DNA from: Caldipriscus sp964426895
GTDB taxonomy: Bacteria > Hydrothermota > Hydrothermia > LBFQ01
Direction of reading: 5' to 3'
Length of the DNA stretch: 64,000 bases
NCBI GenBank assembly: GCA_964426895.1
Contig: CAYRSH010000001.1
Span: forward strand, 30,882-94,881
The translations under genes were made by a program, and so were the position numbers. The notes beneath the pieces are model-generated. The model saw only the letters and a program-made list of their open reading frames with translations. It was not told the DNA's origin and made no database searches. Positions 50,582 to 58,451 of this stretch are shown in pieces (the first letter of the stretch is position 1; each line of letters begins with the position of its first letter).

Positions 50582-51277
50582 ATGGACGAAGTCAAAAGGC
50601 TTTACGATAAAATTTACTACAAACATAAAAAGAACCTCCCACGGATATGGCATTGGCCCAATGAGGTGGAGAACTACTATCTAAAAAACATCGTAAATTG
50701 GATAAAACCAAAACTCATACTTGATGCGGGTTGCGGCGTAGGTTTAAAATTGGAAAATCTAAGAGATTATAATGCCTTTGGGTTTGATTATTCCTTTGAG
50801 GGTGTTAAAATTTGTAAGGATGAAGGGTTTAAAGTCGTTCAAGCGAGTGTTCATCAAATTCCGTTTAAAAGTAATACCTTTGATTTAGTGATTTCATTTC
50901 AAGTTATCCAACACCTCCCGGATTTAGAGCTTGTGAAATTAGCGTTTATTGAAGTTTCAAGGGTTTTAAATAAAGGTGGGTATTTTATAACCGTAAATTA
51001 CAGACTCGGCGGGAAGTTAAAGGAAAGGTATATGCCGGTTAAAGAAAACGATAAAATTATACTACCTAGATGGGCTTTTACAATTGAAGATTATTTAAAC
51101 CTTGCAAAGGAGAGTAATCTAAAAGTCGTTAAAATTGGAACGATTTTAAACATAAAGCCAAGGGGCATAGGAAGGTTTCCGTTTCTAAAAGGCTTTTATA
51201 AATTTGTTGATTTTGATTTGTTTAAACTCGGCTTTAATAGGGGTTTATACCTATTTGGAATTTTTCAAAAGGTATAA
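50582..51277 (+). CDS. class I SAM-dependent methyltransferase
   Basis: 231 aa. Methyltransf_11-type fold: motif I ILDAGCGVGLKLENL, acidic loop AFGFDYSFEGVKIC, VVQASVHQIPFKSNTFDLVI (motif II/IV), IQHLPDLELV and ALNKGG-like VLNKGGYFITVNYR. The C-terminal part is basic and aromatic (FLKGFYKFVDFDLFKLGFNR). The substrate is unknown; a small molecule or lipid is likely. Confidence 0.85.
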   Translation: MDEVKRLYDKIYYKHKKNLPRIWHWPNEVENYYLKNIVNWIKPKLILDAGCGVGLKLENLRDYNAFGFDYSFEGVKICKDEGFKVVQASVHQIPFKSNTFDLVISFQVIQHLPDLELVKLAFIEVSRVLNKGGYFITVNYRLGGKLKERYMPVKENDKIILPRWAFTIEDYLNLAKESNLKVVKIGTILNIKPRGIGRFPFLKGFYKFVDFDLFKLGFNRGLYLFGIFQKV

Positions 51278-51305
51278 CCTCGTTGCATATTAAAGTTGGA
51301 AACCT

Positions 51306-51311
51306 TATAAT
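51306..51311 (+). promoter_or_regulatory. -10 element of the 51320 gene
   Basis: TATAAT preceded by GAAACCT, 8 nt before ATG. Confidence 0.7.
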
Positions 51312-51319
51312 TCACAGAA

Positions 51320-52945
51320 ATGAACTTTTTGACGAAAAGGGAAAACAACCTTAAAATTTCCACTATGGGTTATGTGTTTTGGTATATAGGAAACGGTTCT
51401 CAGATCAACATTTTTCCGAGGAGTGTGTCCATATTCCATAGGGAGTATTTTGTTAATTTCAGGCAGGAGGAATTAAGCATAACCACGGACAGAATAATCC
51501 TAAACCTAAAAGGTGGGTATCTAACCGATATAGAACTCGTAAATGAGAACGCTGAAAAATTGGGAACATATTATGTGGCCTTTACGGGTATGAACTTGAT
51601 ATACCTAAACGGCTCTTTATTAAACAAAGGTTGGAAATTCGGCGTAGGTCCGGGGGTTTTAACATCCAAAATACACAACTACACCGATTACGCGATAACC
51701 CTAAACGGTGCGGTTGTGGGAAATTTGGAAAACGGAGAAGTATTACTCCTTGTGGAAAACTTAGGATATGGAAAGACTATACCAACGCCATCCGTGTATT
51801 TCAGGGGGCTAACGGATATGCAAAACTTTAAACTCGGCCCTTATATTAGGTTTTTTGGGGATATAGACCTTGATGCGGGTTTCGTATTATCGGCAAACTA
51901 TGGGGTGTTTGGGATAACCGCATCACCCTCCCTTAAAAACCTTATAGCCGGCTTTTCCTTAGATGTTGGAACATTTACTTTCAGGTACGATTACGAATAT
52001 TATTGGATAGGGTATTTCACCCACAGGATAGGTTTTAACATCTTTTGGGGTAAGCAAAAAGAACTTGAAGAAAAAATAGAGAGGCATGAGAGGATATTGG
52101 CCGAGCATGAAGAGGAGATAGAATCTTTAAAGGAAAGGGTAGGAGAGTTAGAAAAAGGTGCTAAGGATTACGCCAAAAACCTCGTGGAGAGCGCGAAAAA
52201 TGATAAAGACCCCGAAAGTGCCCTTATGAAATTACAAATAGCAATGGCATTTGACAGCGTCCCGGGTATCAAAAGGATGATAGACAGTTTAAATGAGGTT
52301 ATAAAGGAGAATAAGAAGCGGGGATACATAAGCAGGATAAACACATATCTAAGGAATAAACTTTATTCCGATGCCTTTGCGGAAGCCTTACTCTTTATTG
52401 AAGAGTTTTCGGATGATAGGGATGCTTTAAGGGTTTATAACGATGTTAAAAACAGGATAAATAGTTTTAAGAATTCGCAGAAGGTTGAAGCGGAGGGAAA
52501 TCAAAAGTATGAATATGCAAAGGTACAAAGGGTTGAAGATATGATAAATAAGGGCAATTATGTTGAAGCGGCAAAGATATTGAACACAATACCGCAGAAT
52601 CCCGATAGGGTTAAATACATGAACAAATTAAGGTCTGTTGCGGAGAAATATTTATCGGAGGCCAAGGGGTATATACAGAATAAAGATTGGATAAAGGCGA
52701 AGTATTATCTTGAAAAGTCTTTGAAGATATACCCGATACCCGAGGCGAGTGGGTTATTAACATATGTTGAGGCGAATATGAAAAGGGATGCAAACTATTA
52801 TTACTTAAAGTCTTTGGAAATGTATCAGAAAGGCGATATATCAATGGCCTTTGCTTACATAAAGGAGGCTTTCACGCTTGACCCGAACAACGAGAAGTAT
52901 AGGAATGTTTATTTTAGGCTTAAAAATGTTTTAAGGGAGGATTAG
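51320..52945 (+). CDS. fusion of a beta-rich (barrel-like) domain, coiled coil and TPR repeats
   Basis: 541 aa. Residues ~15-240 are beta-strand rich with Tyr/Phe girdles (RFFGDIDLDAGFVLSANYGV, FRYDYEYYWIGYFTHRIGFN) like a small outer-membrane barrel. Residues ~245-285 form a strong coiled coil (KQKELEEKIERHERILAEHE). The C-terminal half is TPR-like (GNYVEAAKILNTIPQNPD, KDWIKAKYYLEKSLKIYP, GDISMAFAYIKEAFTLDPNN). This is an unusual domain order. At the promoter-supported ATG there is no signal; an in-frame ATG at 51365 would give MGYVFWYIGNGSQ, like the short signals elsewhere. It precedes the giant secreted protein by 3 nt. Confidence 0.68.
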   Translation: MNFLTKRENNLKISTMGYVFWYIGNGSQINIFPRSVSIFHREYFVNFRQEELSITTDRIILNLKGGYLTDIELVNENAEKLGTYYVAFTGMNLIYLNGSLLNKGWKFGVGPGVLTSKIHNYTDYAITLNGAVVGNLENGEVLLLVENLGYGKTIPTPSVYFRGLTDMQNFKLGPYIRFFGDIDLDAGFVLSANYGVFGITASPSLKNLIAGFSLDVGTFTFRYDYEYYWIGYFTHRIGFNIFWGKQKELEEKIERHERILAEHEEEIESLKERVGELEKGAKDYAKNLVESAKNDKDPESALMKLQIAMAFDSVPGIKRMIDSLNEVIKENKKRGYISRINTYLRNKLYSDAFAEALLFIEEFSDDRDALRVYNDVKNRINSFKNSQKVEAEGNQKYEYAKVQRVEDMINKGNYVEAAKILNTIPQNPDRVKYMNKLRSVAEKYLSEAKGYIQNKDWIKAKYYLEKSLKIYPIPEASGLLTYVEANMKRDANYYYLKSLEMYQKGDISMAFAYIKEAFTLDPNNEKYRNVYFRLKNVLRED

Positions 52946-52948
52946 AAA

Positions 52949-55870
52949 ATGATGTGGATTTTTGGTTATTTTTTAAAGGGCATAGGGGGTTTGGGGGGCA
53001 ACATTTATGCCTACGGAAAGGATGGAAATTACTACATAGTTGGCCAAGATAACGCAAATGATACGATAAAAGTTATAAAGTTGGATACAAACGGCAACAT
53101 CCTCTACTCGTATAAATTCTTGCCGGATACGGGGAAGTATATAAAATCAGTGAAGGTTTTAGGAATTGATACGGTTGCAATGGTATATGACAGGGGCGTA
53201 ATAATTTATCATCCGGACACCGTTATAAGATATGAGTTTGGTGATATAACCATAACCGATGTTGAGAAGTATTTATCCTATTACAGGGTTTGGGGTTATA
53301 AAGATAGGGATAGTAGTATAATAAGGTATAATATTGGTGATACTTTCTACTTAAAATACGATTCTATACGGGGCACAATTGTAAAGGGCATGTCTTTTTC
53401 AGGCCTGGGGAGGGGTGTATCCATATACGGTGATTCGGTTTATATTTTTGTTATATTTATGAATGTGAGAGAACTAAGTCTATCCGACGTACTTAGCGGT
53501 TATCTTGCGGTTGATACCGCCGATACCTTCCTTATTGCGACATTGTCGGACAGCGGTGGGCACAGGTTAAACATCTTTGTTGAAAAAATTGATACCCTAC
53601 GGTTTTTCTACATTTACGACTCAAGTAAATATTTTATCCCATTGGGTATATCGGCAAAAGGGTTTGATACCGTTGCGGTTTGGGGAGTGTTATATGATGA
53701 TGGTTCATATTACGGCTTTATAGTTTTGCTAAACTTAAACACAAATTCCATAATCCAAAGAATAAAATTTAACATTCCCGGAACGGCAACCCTATACTTT
53801 GATATAGATAACCGTATAGCCATATTTTCCGAACCCGATAGCGGTAAGGCTTATTTTATGAGGATGGATAACAACTTCACGGCTTGCAATATTACTAATT
53901 TCTTGGCGGTCATTAGTGGTGATACCTTCCATAATATTTATGCAACTGCCGCCATTGATACCGTACTTTTATATTATTACCAGTTCTATTATTCTAAATC
54001 CGCATTCCCATCCGGCACAGCCGATATATGCCCTTCTTCATCCGACACCTCTAAACCTAGGGTAATATTAACACAACCCGACAGTGGGGAGGTAAATGTA
54101 CCATTATCGGCAAACATAGGTGTATGGTTTTCAAAGCCGATGGATACAACTACGATAAACAATACGAGCGTAATAATAAGGGGGTGGGATGGAAGCAGTT
54201 TGAGAAATTACAACTTTGCGAGGACATGTCCCCTTAGTATGTTCTGCGTTCTTGACCCATATCCCGATTTCAGGCCCAACGAATTGGTGTATGTAAGTTT
54301 CACACCGCTTATAAGGGATACCGCTGGAAACTCTCTAATACCGAGGACGATAACATTTAGGACGCAGACAGTAGATACATCAAATCCGGTAATAGTATTC
54401 ACCACACCTGACAGTGGGGAGATAAATGTTCCCGCCAATACGAACATAGGGGTACAGTTTTCAAAGGATATGGATACCACAACGATAAACAATACAACCG
54501 TTAGGATAGTTGGTAGCAGTTCGGGGAGTCATACTTTTACGAAGAGTTGTCCGAAATTGGACTATTGCGTATTAAACCCAAATACAGATTTTGCCCCTTA
54601 TGAGGTTGTAGAGGTAGAGTTCAGGAGTGGGATAATGGGGTTAAACGGAAAGAACTTGGTACCCAAGGTTATAACATTCACCACCGGGTCTGTGGATGGG
54701 ATTCCACCTATGATTACGATACTACCGAACGACACAATAACAATTTATGACAGGTCTGTACCTATAAAGGCACACATATCGGATGACAGGGGTGTGCAAA
54801 GGGTTGAGTGGTATTTCAACTCCCGGACATACACATCTTTTATGAATTGTAGGAATACACCGTTTAACAATACCGACACGGCTTGCTTTTACATACCTGA
54901 TGTTCCAACTGACACATTTCTACTAAGGGCTTATGGTTTTGATTACAGCGGTAATACCTCTTATGACAGCGCTTGGGTGATATATTTGGATACCATAAGG
55001 CCTTATATAACATACACGGAACCCAACAATGGGGCCGTTGGTGTATCGCCTACGCCAACTATAACAATAATATTCAGCGAGGATATCGATACAAGCCTTT
55101 GGGGGTATTTAAAGGTACTTGTGAATACTTCGGAGTATTCTTACACAAAGTCTTGGCAAGACAGGAGGACATTAAAGGTAAATCCTACCGTAATGTTGCC
55201 CTATGATTCAACGGTAAAGGTTGTCGTGGATTCGTTTGTAGATCTGAGTGGCAATATGATGGCAAGGGATAGTTTCAGGTTTACGGTAGTATCAAACGCC
55301 ACGGTTGAGGTGATAATAACGAAATTAAATCCGGACAGCGTATATAAGAACTCACCGGACAGCACATACATAGAGGCGGTAATAAGTTCAAGTTATGCGA
55401 TAAGGTCTGCGGAGGCCATTGTAGATGGGGGTATGAAGTATTCAATGATACCGAAGGATGGGGCTTTTGACAGTCCCGTTGAGACGGTTTATGTTAGGAT
55501 AAGGTTTGGGGAGTTTGATGTTGGCGATCACGGTGTAGTTGTAAGGGGGTATAACGATTACACATATGGGGAATCGCAGGTTAAGAATGTTAAGGTTTTG
55601 GACATAAAGTTTTTGAGTGGTGATAATGTGATAATATATCCGAATCCCGCGAAGGGGCGGGCGAAATTGAGGGTAGTGTTTGGTGGGGATGCATACGCAA
55701 CGATAGAGGTATTTGACTTGAAGGCACACAAGGTATATTCAAAATCGCAGAACTTTAAGGGATATACGAGGCATGAAATAGAATTACCGAAGTTGCCCGT
55801 GGGTGTTTATCTTTTGAGGATAAGGGCTAACGATGAAAAGGTTGAAAAATGGTTCTCGGTGATAAAGTGA
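52949..55870 (+). CDS. large secreted protein with Ig-like (Big_5) repeats and type IX-like sorting domain
   Basis: 973 aa. The N-terminal ~350 residues are an unassigned beta-rich, propeller-like region. Then come Ig-like repeats: two near-identical copies with PDSGEVNVPLSANIGVWFSK and PDSGEINVPANTNIGVQFSK, each followed by MDTTTINNT(S/T)V. A third (EPNNGAVGVSPTPTITIIFS) follows a Big_3-like segment. The C-terminal ~80 residues match type IX secretion signal type A: VIIYPNPAKGRAKLRVVFGG, then IEVFDLKAHKVYS and LPKLPVGVYLLRI. The signal sequence is short (MMWIFGYFLKGIGG). Probably a surface adhesin or matrix protein. Confidence 0.82.
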   Translation: MMWIFGYFLKGIGGLGGNIYAYGKDGNYYIVGQDNANDTIKVIKLDTNGNILYSYKFLPDTGKYIKSVKVLGIDTVAMVYDRGVIIYHPDTVIRYEFGDITITDVEKYLSYYRVWGYKDRDSSIIRYNIGDTFYLKYDSIRGTIVKGMSFSGLGRGVSIYGDSVYIFVIFMNVRELSLSDVLSGYLAVDTADTFLIATLSDSGGHRLNIFVEKIDTLRFFYIYDSSKYFIPLGISAKGFDTVAVWGVLYDDGSYYGFIVLLNLNTNSIIQRIKFNIPGTATLYFDIDNRIAIFSEPDSGKAYFMRMDNNFTACNITNFLAVISGDTFHNIYATAAIDTVLLYYYQFYYSKSAFPSGTADICPSSSDTSKPRVILTQPDSGEVNVPLSANIGVWFSKPMDTTTINNTSVIIRGWDGSSLRNYNFARTCPLSMFCVLDPYPDFRPNELVYVSFTPLIRDTAGNSLIPRTITFRTQTVDTSNPVIVFTTPDSGEINVPANTNIGVQFSKDMDTTTINNTTVRIVGSSSGSHTFTKSCPKLDYCVLNPNTDFAPYEVVEVEFRSGIMGLNGKNLVPKVITFTTGSVDGIPPMITILPNDTITIYDRSVPIKAHISDDRGVQRVEWYFNSRTYTSFMNCRNTPFNNTDTACFYIPDVPTDTFLLRAYGFDYSGNTSYDSAWVIYLDTIRPYITYTEPNNGAVGVSPTPTITIIFSEDIDTSLWGYLKVLVNTSEYSYTKSWQDRRTLKVNPTVMLPYDSTVKVVVDSFVDLSGNMMARDSFRFTVVSNATVEVIITKLNPDSVYKNSPDSTYIEAVISSSYAIRSAEAIVDGGMKYSMIPKDGAFDSPVETVYVRIRFGEFDVGDHGVVVRGYNDYTYGESQVKNVKVLDIKFLSGDNVIIYPNPAKGRAKLRVVFGGDAYATIEVFDLKAHKVYSKSQNFKGYTRHEIELPKLPVGVYLLRIRANDEKVEKWFSVIK

Positions 55871-56057
55871 GGGGAAATATGAGCACAAAGTGATTTTAGC
55901 CCCTTGTCGGTATTCGGTAAATAGCATAGTAGGGGTTTGGTTTTTTGTGGGTTCAGGGGTGTATTACTCTGTGCTTTATACATCCACATAGTGATACACT
56001 GTTTTTTATACCTGTTCAGTCGCATAATGAAGCAGAATACATATAATACCCCCCTTG
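55871..56057. other. 187-bp intergenic region, nothing recognised
   Basis: Lies between the 3' ends of two convergent genes. No ORF with family resemblance, no strong hairpin followed by a T run and no tRNA-like fold were seen. It is one of the few sizeable spaces in the window. Confidence 0.5.
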
Positions 56058-56714
56058 TCATTTACCAAATACTTCATTTACTATTTCCAAAAGTTTTTGC
56101 GATATTTCCGATTCATGTCTTTCGGGATGCCATTGAACGGCCAAGACCTTATATTTTTTGGAAATAAAAGCCTCAACGAGGTGGTCCTCCGAAACCGCTA
56201 AAATTTCACCATCTCTCAACTTTTCAGGAAATCCCTTTAAACCCTGATGATGATTACTATTAACAAACCCTTCCGAACCGAAAACCTCTTTAAAAACCCC
56301 TGAAAAAACAACCTCATGTTTATTATCTTCGCCGTTTTCCCCCTTATGTATTGCTTTAAAACCCTCCATTTCAAGGTCTTGGTATAAACTCCCCCCAAAA
56401 AACACCGTTAAAACCTGAAAACCCCTACAAATCCCGAATATGGGCTTTCCACTCCTTAAAAATTCCTCAATTAACCCAAACTCCAATTCATCCCTTTCAT
56501 CATCTACCTCAACGCTTTCGTATTTAATTTCTTCGTTATATCTCTTGGGATTTACATCCTTTCCCCCGCTCAAAACCAAAAGGTCGTATTCCTTTGGGAA
56601 TATATTTTTTTTCTCGGTCGGTGTAATCACATCAATCTCCGCTCCAAGGCCTTTAAGATACTTTAAATAATTTTCAGCCTTTTTTACATCACCTGCGGTT
56701 AAGAGGACACGCAT
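56058..56714 (-). CDS. class I glutamine amidotransferase (peptidase C26, PuuD-like)
   Basis: 218 aa. Catalytic triad: Cys in PIFGICRGFQVLTVFFGG, and His and Glu in VLAVQWHPERHE. The oxyanion region is LLVLSGGKDVNPKRYNEE, and FVNSNHHQGLKGFPEKLRDG is typical of gamma-glutamyl-gamma-aminobutyrate hydrolases. No polyamine genes lie near, so the physiological substrate is not certain. Confidence 0.9.
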   Translation of the reverse strand: MRVLLTAGDVKKAENYLKYLKGLGAEIDVITPTEKKNIFPKEYDLLVLSGGKDVNPKRYNEEIKYESVEVDDERDELEFGLIEEFLRSGKPIFGICRGFQVLTVFFGGSLYQDLEMEGFKAIHKGENGEDNKHEVVFSGVFKEVFGSEGFVNSNHHQGLKGFPEKLRDGEILAVSEDHLVEAFISKKYKVLAVQWHPERHESEISQKLLEIVNEVFGK

Positions 56715-56722
56715 AAGTTGGT

Positions 56723-56728
56723 ATTGTA
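56723..56728 (-). promoter_or_regulatory. -10 element of the amidotransferase gene
   Basis: TACAAT, 8 nt before the ATG at 56714. Confidence 0.55.
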
Positions 56729-56743
56729 AAGTCGCCCACCCGA

Positions 56744-57930
56744 TTAAAATGCGTAGTCAAATCCAAGGTATAGGATTACCCAACTTGAAAACGCATCACC
56801 TTCAACTTCCGCAAAGGTTTTTAGGTTTCTCAAAATATAATATGACAACCTGAACGCACCCCTTAAAAGCCTTTGTTGGTAATAGTATGAATTCTTTGGG
56901 GCATCTACATAGTTAAAAAGGAAGGAATAAACGAATTTATTTTTAACGGCATCCAAACCGAAAAATCCACCATAAAACAGGTTTTGTGTATCCCTATCAA
57001 ACCCCGCCAAGACCTGTAAAAACGNNNNNNNNNNNNNNNNNNNNNNNNNNNNNNNNNNNNNNNNNNNNNNNNNNNNNNNNNNNNNNNNNNNNNNNNNNNN
57101 NNNNNNNNNNNNNNNNNNNNNNNNCCATAAAACAGGTTTTGTGTATCCCTATCAAACCCCGCCAAGACCTGTAAAAACGGATAAAAATCCCCGTAAGAGG
57201 TTCTCCAATCAAATCCAAATCTGTAAATTTTCGTGTATTCATCGTTTAAATAGTCTTCACCCCAAAGGGCAAATATACCAGAGTTAAAGGGCATTGGCAC
57301 CCTTGTGAAAAACCACTTTTGGGGGTTGTTATCAAACCCTTCCCCTATACCGTTTCCGTTTACAACACCAAAATCAAAATAAGGTGTTCCGAGTATGGCA
57401 CCCCTGTGATATGTCAATGGAAATGGACTTAATTTGTATATGTAAAAATCGGATTGTGTGAGCCGTGTTTCCCTCAAAAACATTAGATCCGCTATCTGGA
57501 ACTGTCCAAGTGTTAGCGATAAGGGTAATCCAAAGAAATTATGCACATCAACCCAAGCGTCTTCAAAAAACGGTGGTTCTCCCTTTTCAAATATCACATA
57601 AGAATAAAAGTTTAAATTCTGATTGAATGCCCCACCCATTAATATTTTCGCCGCGTATGGGCTTTTGAAATCAACAAAGGTATTTTTATCCTTTTCGTAT
57701 TCGGCCGTTAGATACTGCATAAAGCGAACAGACAAGGGAACTTTCTTAAACAACTTTAATTCTTCATCGTTATTATCGGAATATACCTCCTCCTGTTTTC
57801 CGGGGAAGTAATACCCGTTATCCGCAAAGTTCTCACCGAATTTGTTTAACTTTGGGTATGCAACATGGCAGAGATTGCAAGAAACGCCGTACATCCTTGC
57901 AAAAGTGGGGATTGATATTAACCACAACAC
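56744..57930 (-). CDS. outer-membrane barrel protein with N-terminal CxxCH haem motif (split by a false gap)
   Basis: About 343 aa once repaired. Short signal (MLWLISIPTFA), then YGVSCNLCHVAYPKLNKFGE with one CxxCH motif, the sign of covalent haem c. The remaining ~300 residues look like a porin-type barrel (SVRFMQYLTAEYE, LPLSLTLGQFQIADLMFLRE, FGFDWRTSYGDFYPFLQVLA). The 100-N run interrupts it, but the 55 nt on both sides are identical; deleting the Ns and one copy restores a continuous frame ending VILYLGFDYAF. The start is GTG, 8 nt after TATAAT. A role in electron transfer or redox sensing at the outer membrane is plausible. Confidence 0.82.
56970..57024. repeat. 55-bp exact duplicate, copy 1 (contig end)
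   Basis: Identical to 57125-57179 across the N run. The length suggests an assembly k-mer overlap, not a biological repeat. Confidence 0.95.
57025..57124. other. assembly gap (100 N), probably not real
   Basis: Placeholder between contigs whose ends overlap by 55 identical bases. Confidence 0.95.
57125..57179. repeat. 55-bp exact duplicate, copy 2 (contig end)
   Basis: Second copy of the 56970-57024 sequence, immediately after the Ns. Confidence 0.95.
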
Positions 57931-57938
57931 AATCGGGT

Positions 57939-57944
57939 ATTATA
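57939..57944 (-). promoter_or_regulatory. -10 element of the 57930 gene
   Basis: TATAAT, 8 nt before the GTG start. Confidence 0.65.
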
Positions 57945-57992
57945 TAGGAGTTAGTTTTGTTTTAAACCCCATGCTGAGAAAATTTCCACCTT

Positions 57993-57998
57993 TAAAAT
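57993..57998 (+). promoter_or_regulatory. -10 element of the 58006 gene
   Basis: TAAAAT preceded by TTTCCACCT, 7 nt before ATG. Confidence 0.65.
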
Positions 57999-58005
57999 TT
58001 TCGGT

Positions 58006-58425
58006 ATGAGGGGGTTTTTAAAATCAAGGTTTGTGGATATTGCGATTTTCTTCGCCATATTTGGCCTCCTCATTACGCTTTTAGAACTCTTTACACTGCA
58101 ACATTTTCATAAAATCCAGATAGTTGCACCCCTGGTGGCCGGATTATCCGCAATTCTTATGGTTGTGGGATTTTTTGTCGGTGCTTTGAGGTTCCCGATA
58201 TTTGTAATCCTTCTACTCCTATCCCCAAGCGGTATATTCGGTATGTTTGAACATTGGGAACACGCCTCGGAAGAAAAAACCGCCTATGTATCGGGAATAT
58301 ACCATACGACAAATGAGGAAAAGTATGAGGGTGAAGAAGAGGGAAAACCGCCCATTTTTGCACCGCTATCCTTAACCGGTTTAATCCTCCTCGGGGCTTT
58401 GGGTTTGTTTGTTAAGGAGAAATAA
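58006..58425 (+). CDS. small multi-pass membrane protein of unknown function
   Basis: 139 aa with about four transmembrane helices (residues 10-30, 40-62, 64-82 and 118-136). Between the third and fourth is a polar stretch rich in His and Glu (MFEHWEHASEEKTAYVSGIY; EEKYEGEEEGK) that could bind a metal. It is divergent from the haem-motif outer-membrane gene, so a link to electron transfer is possible. Family not recognised. Confidence 0.62.
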   Translation: MRGFLKSRFVDIAIFFAIFGLLITLLELFTLQHFHKIQIVAPLVAGLSAILMVVGFFVGALRFPIFVILLLLSPSGIFGMFEHWEHASEEKTAYVSGIYHTTNEEKYEGEEEGKPPIFAPLSLTGLILLGALGLFVKEK

Positions 58426-58430
58426 ATTCC

Positions 58431-58449
58431 GCGGGAGTAAAATTCCCGC
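58431..58449 (+). promoter_or_regulatory. leuS -10 element inside a perfect inverted repeat
   Basis: TAAAAT (58438-58443) ends 8 nt before the leuS ATG. It lies in the loop of GCGGGA (58431-58436) / TCCCGC (58444-58449). The repeat could be an operator; chance is not excluded. Confidence 0.5.
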
Positions 58450-58451
58450 TT

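Noticed and set aside
54056..54500. DNA repeat array in the 973-aa gene
   Set aside because: The similarity is due to two Ig-like protein domains; nucleotide identity is only partial and there is no mobile-element sign.
56970..57179. Tandem repeat or internal duplication in the haem-motif protein
   Set aside because: The copies lie exactly at the two sides of an N run and have k-mer length; an assembly overlap explains them.
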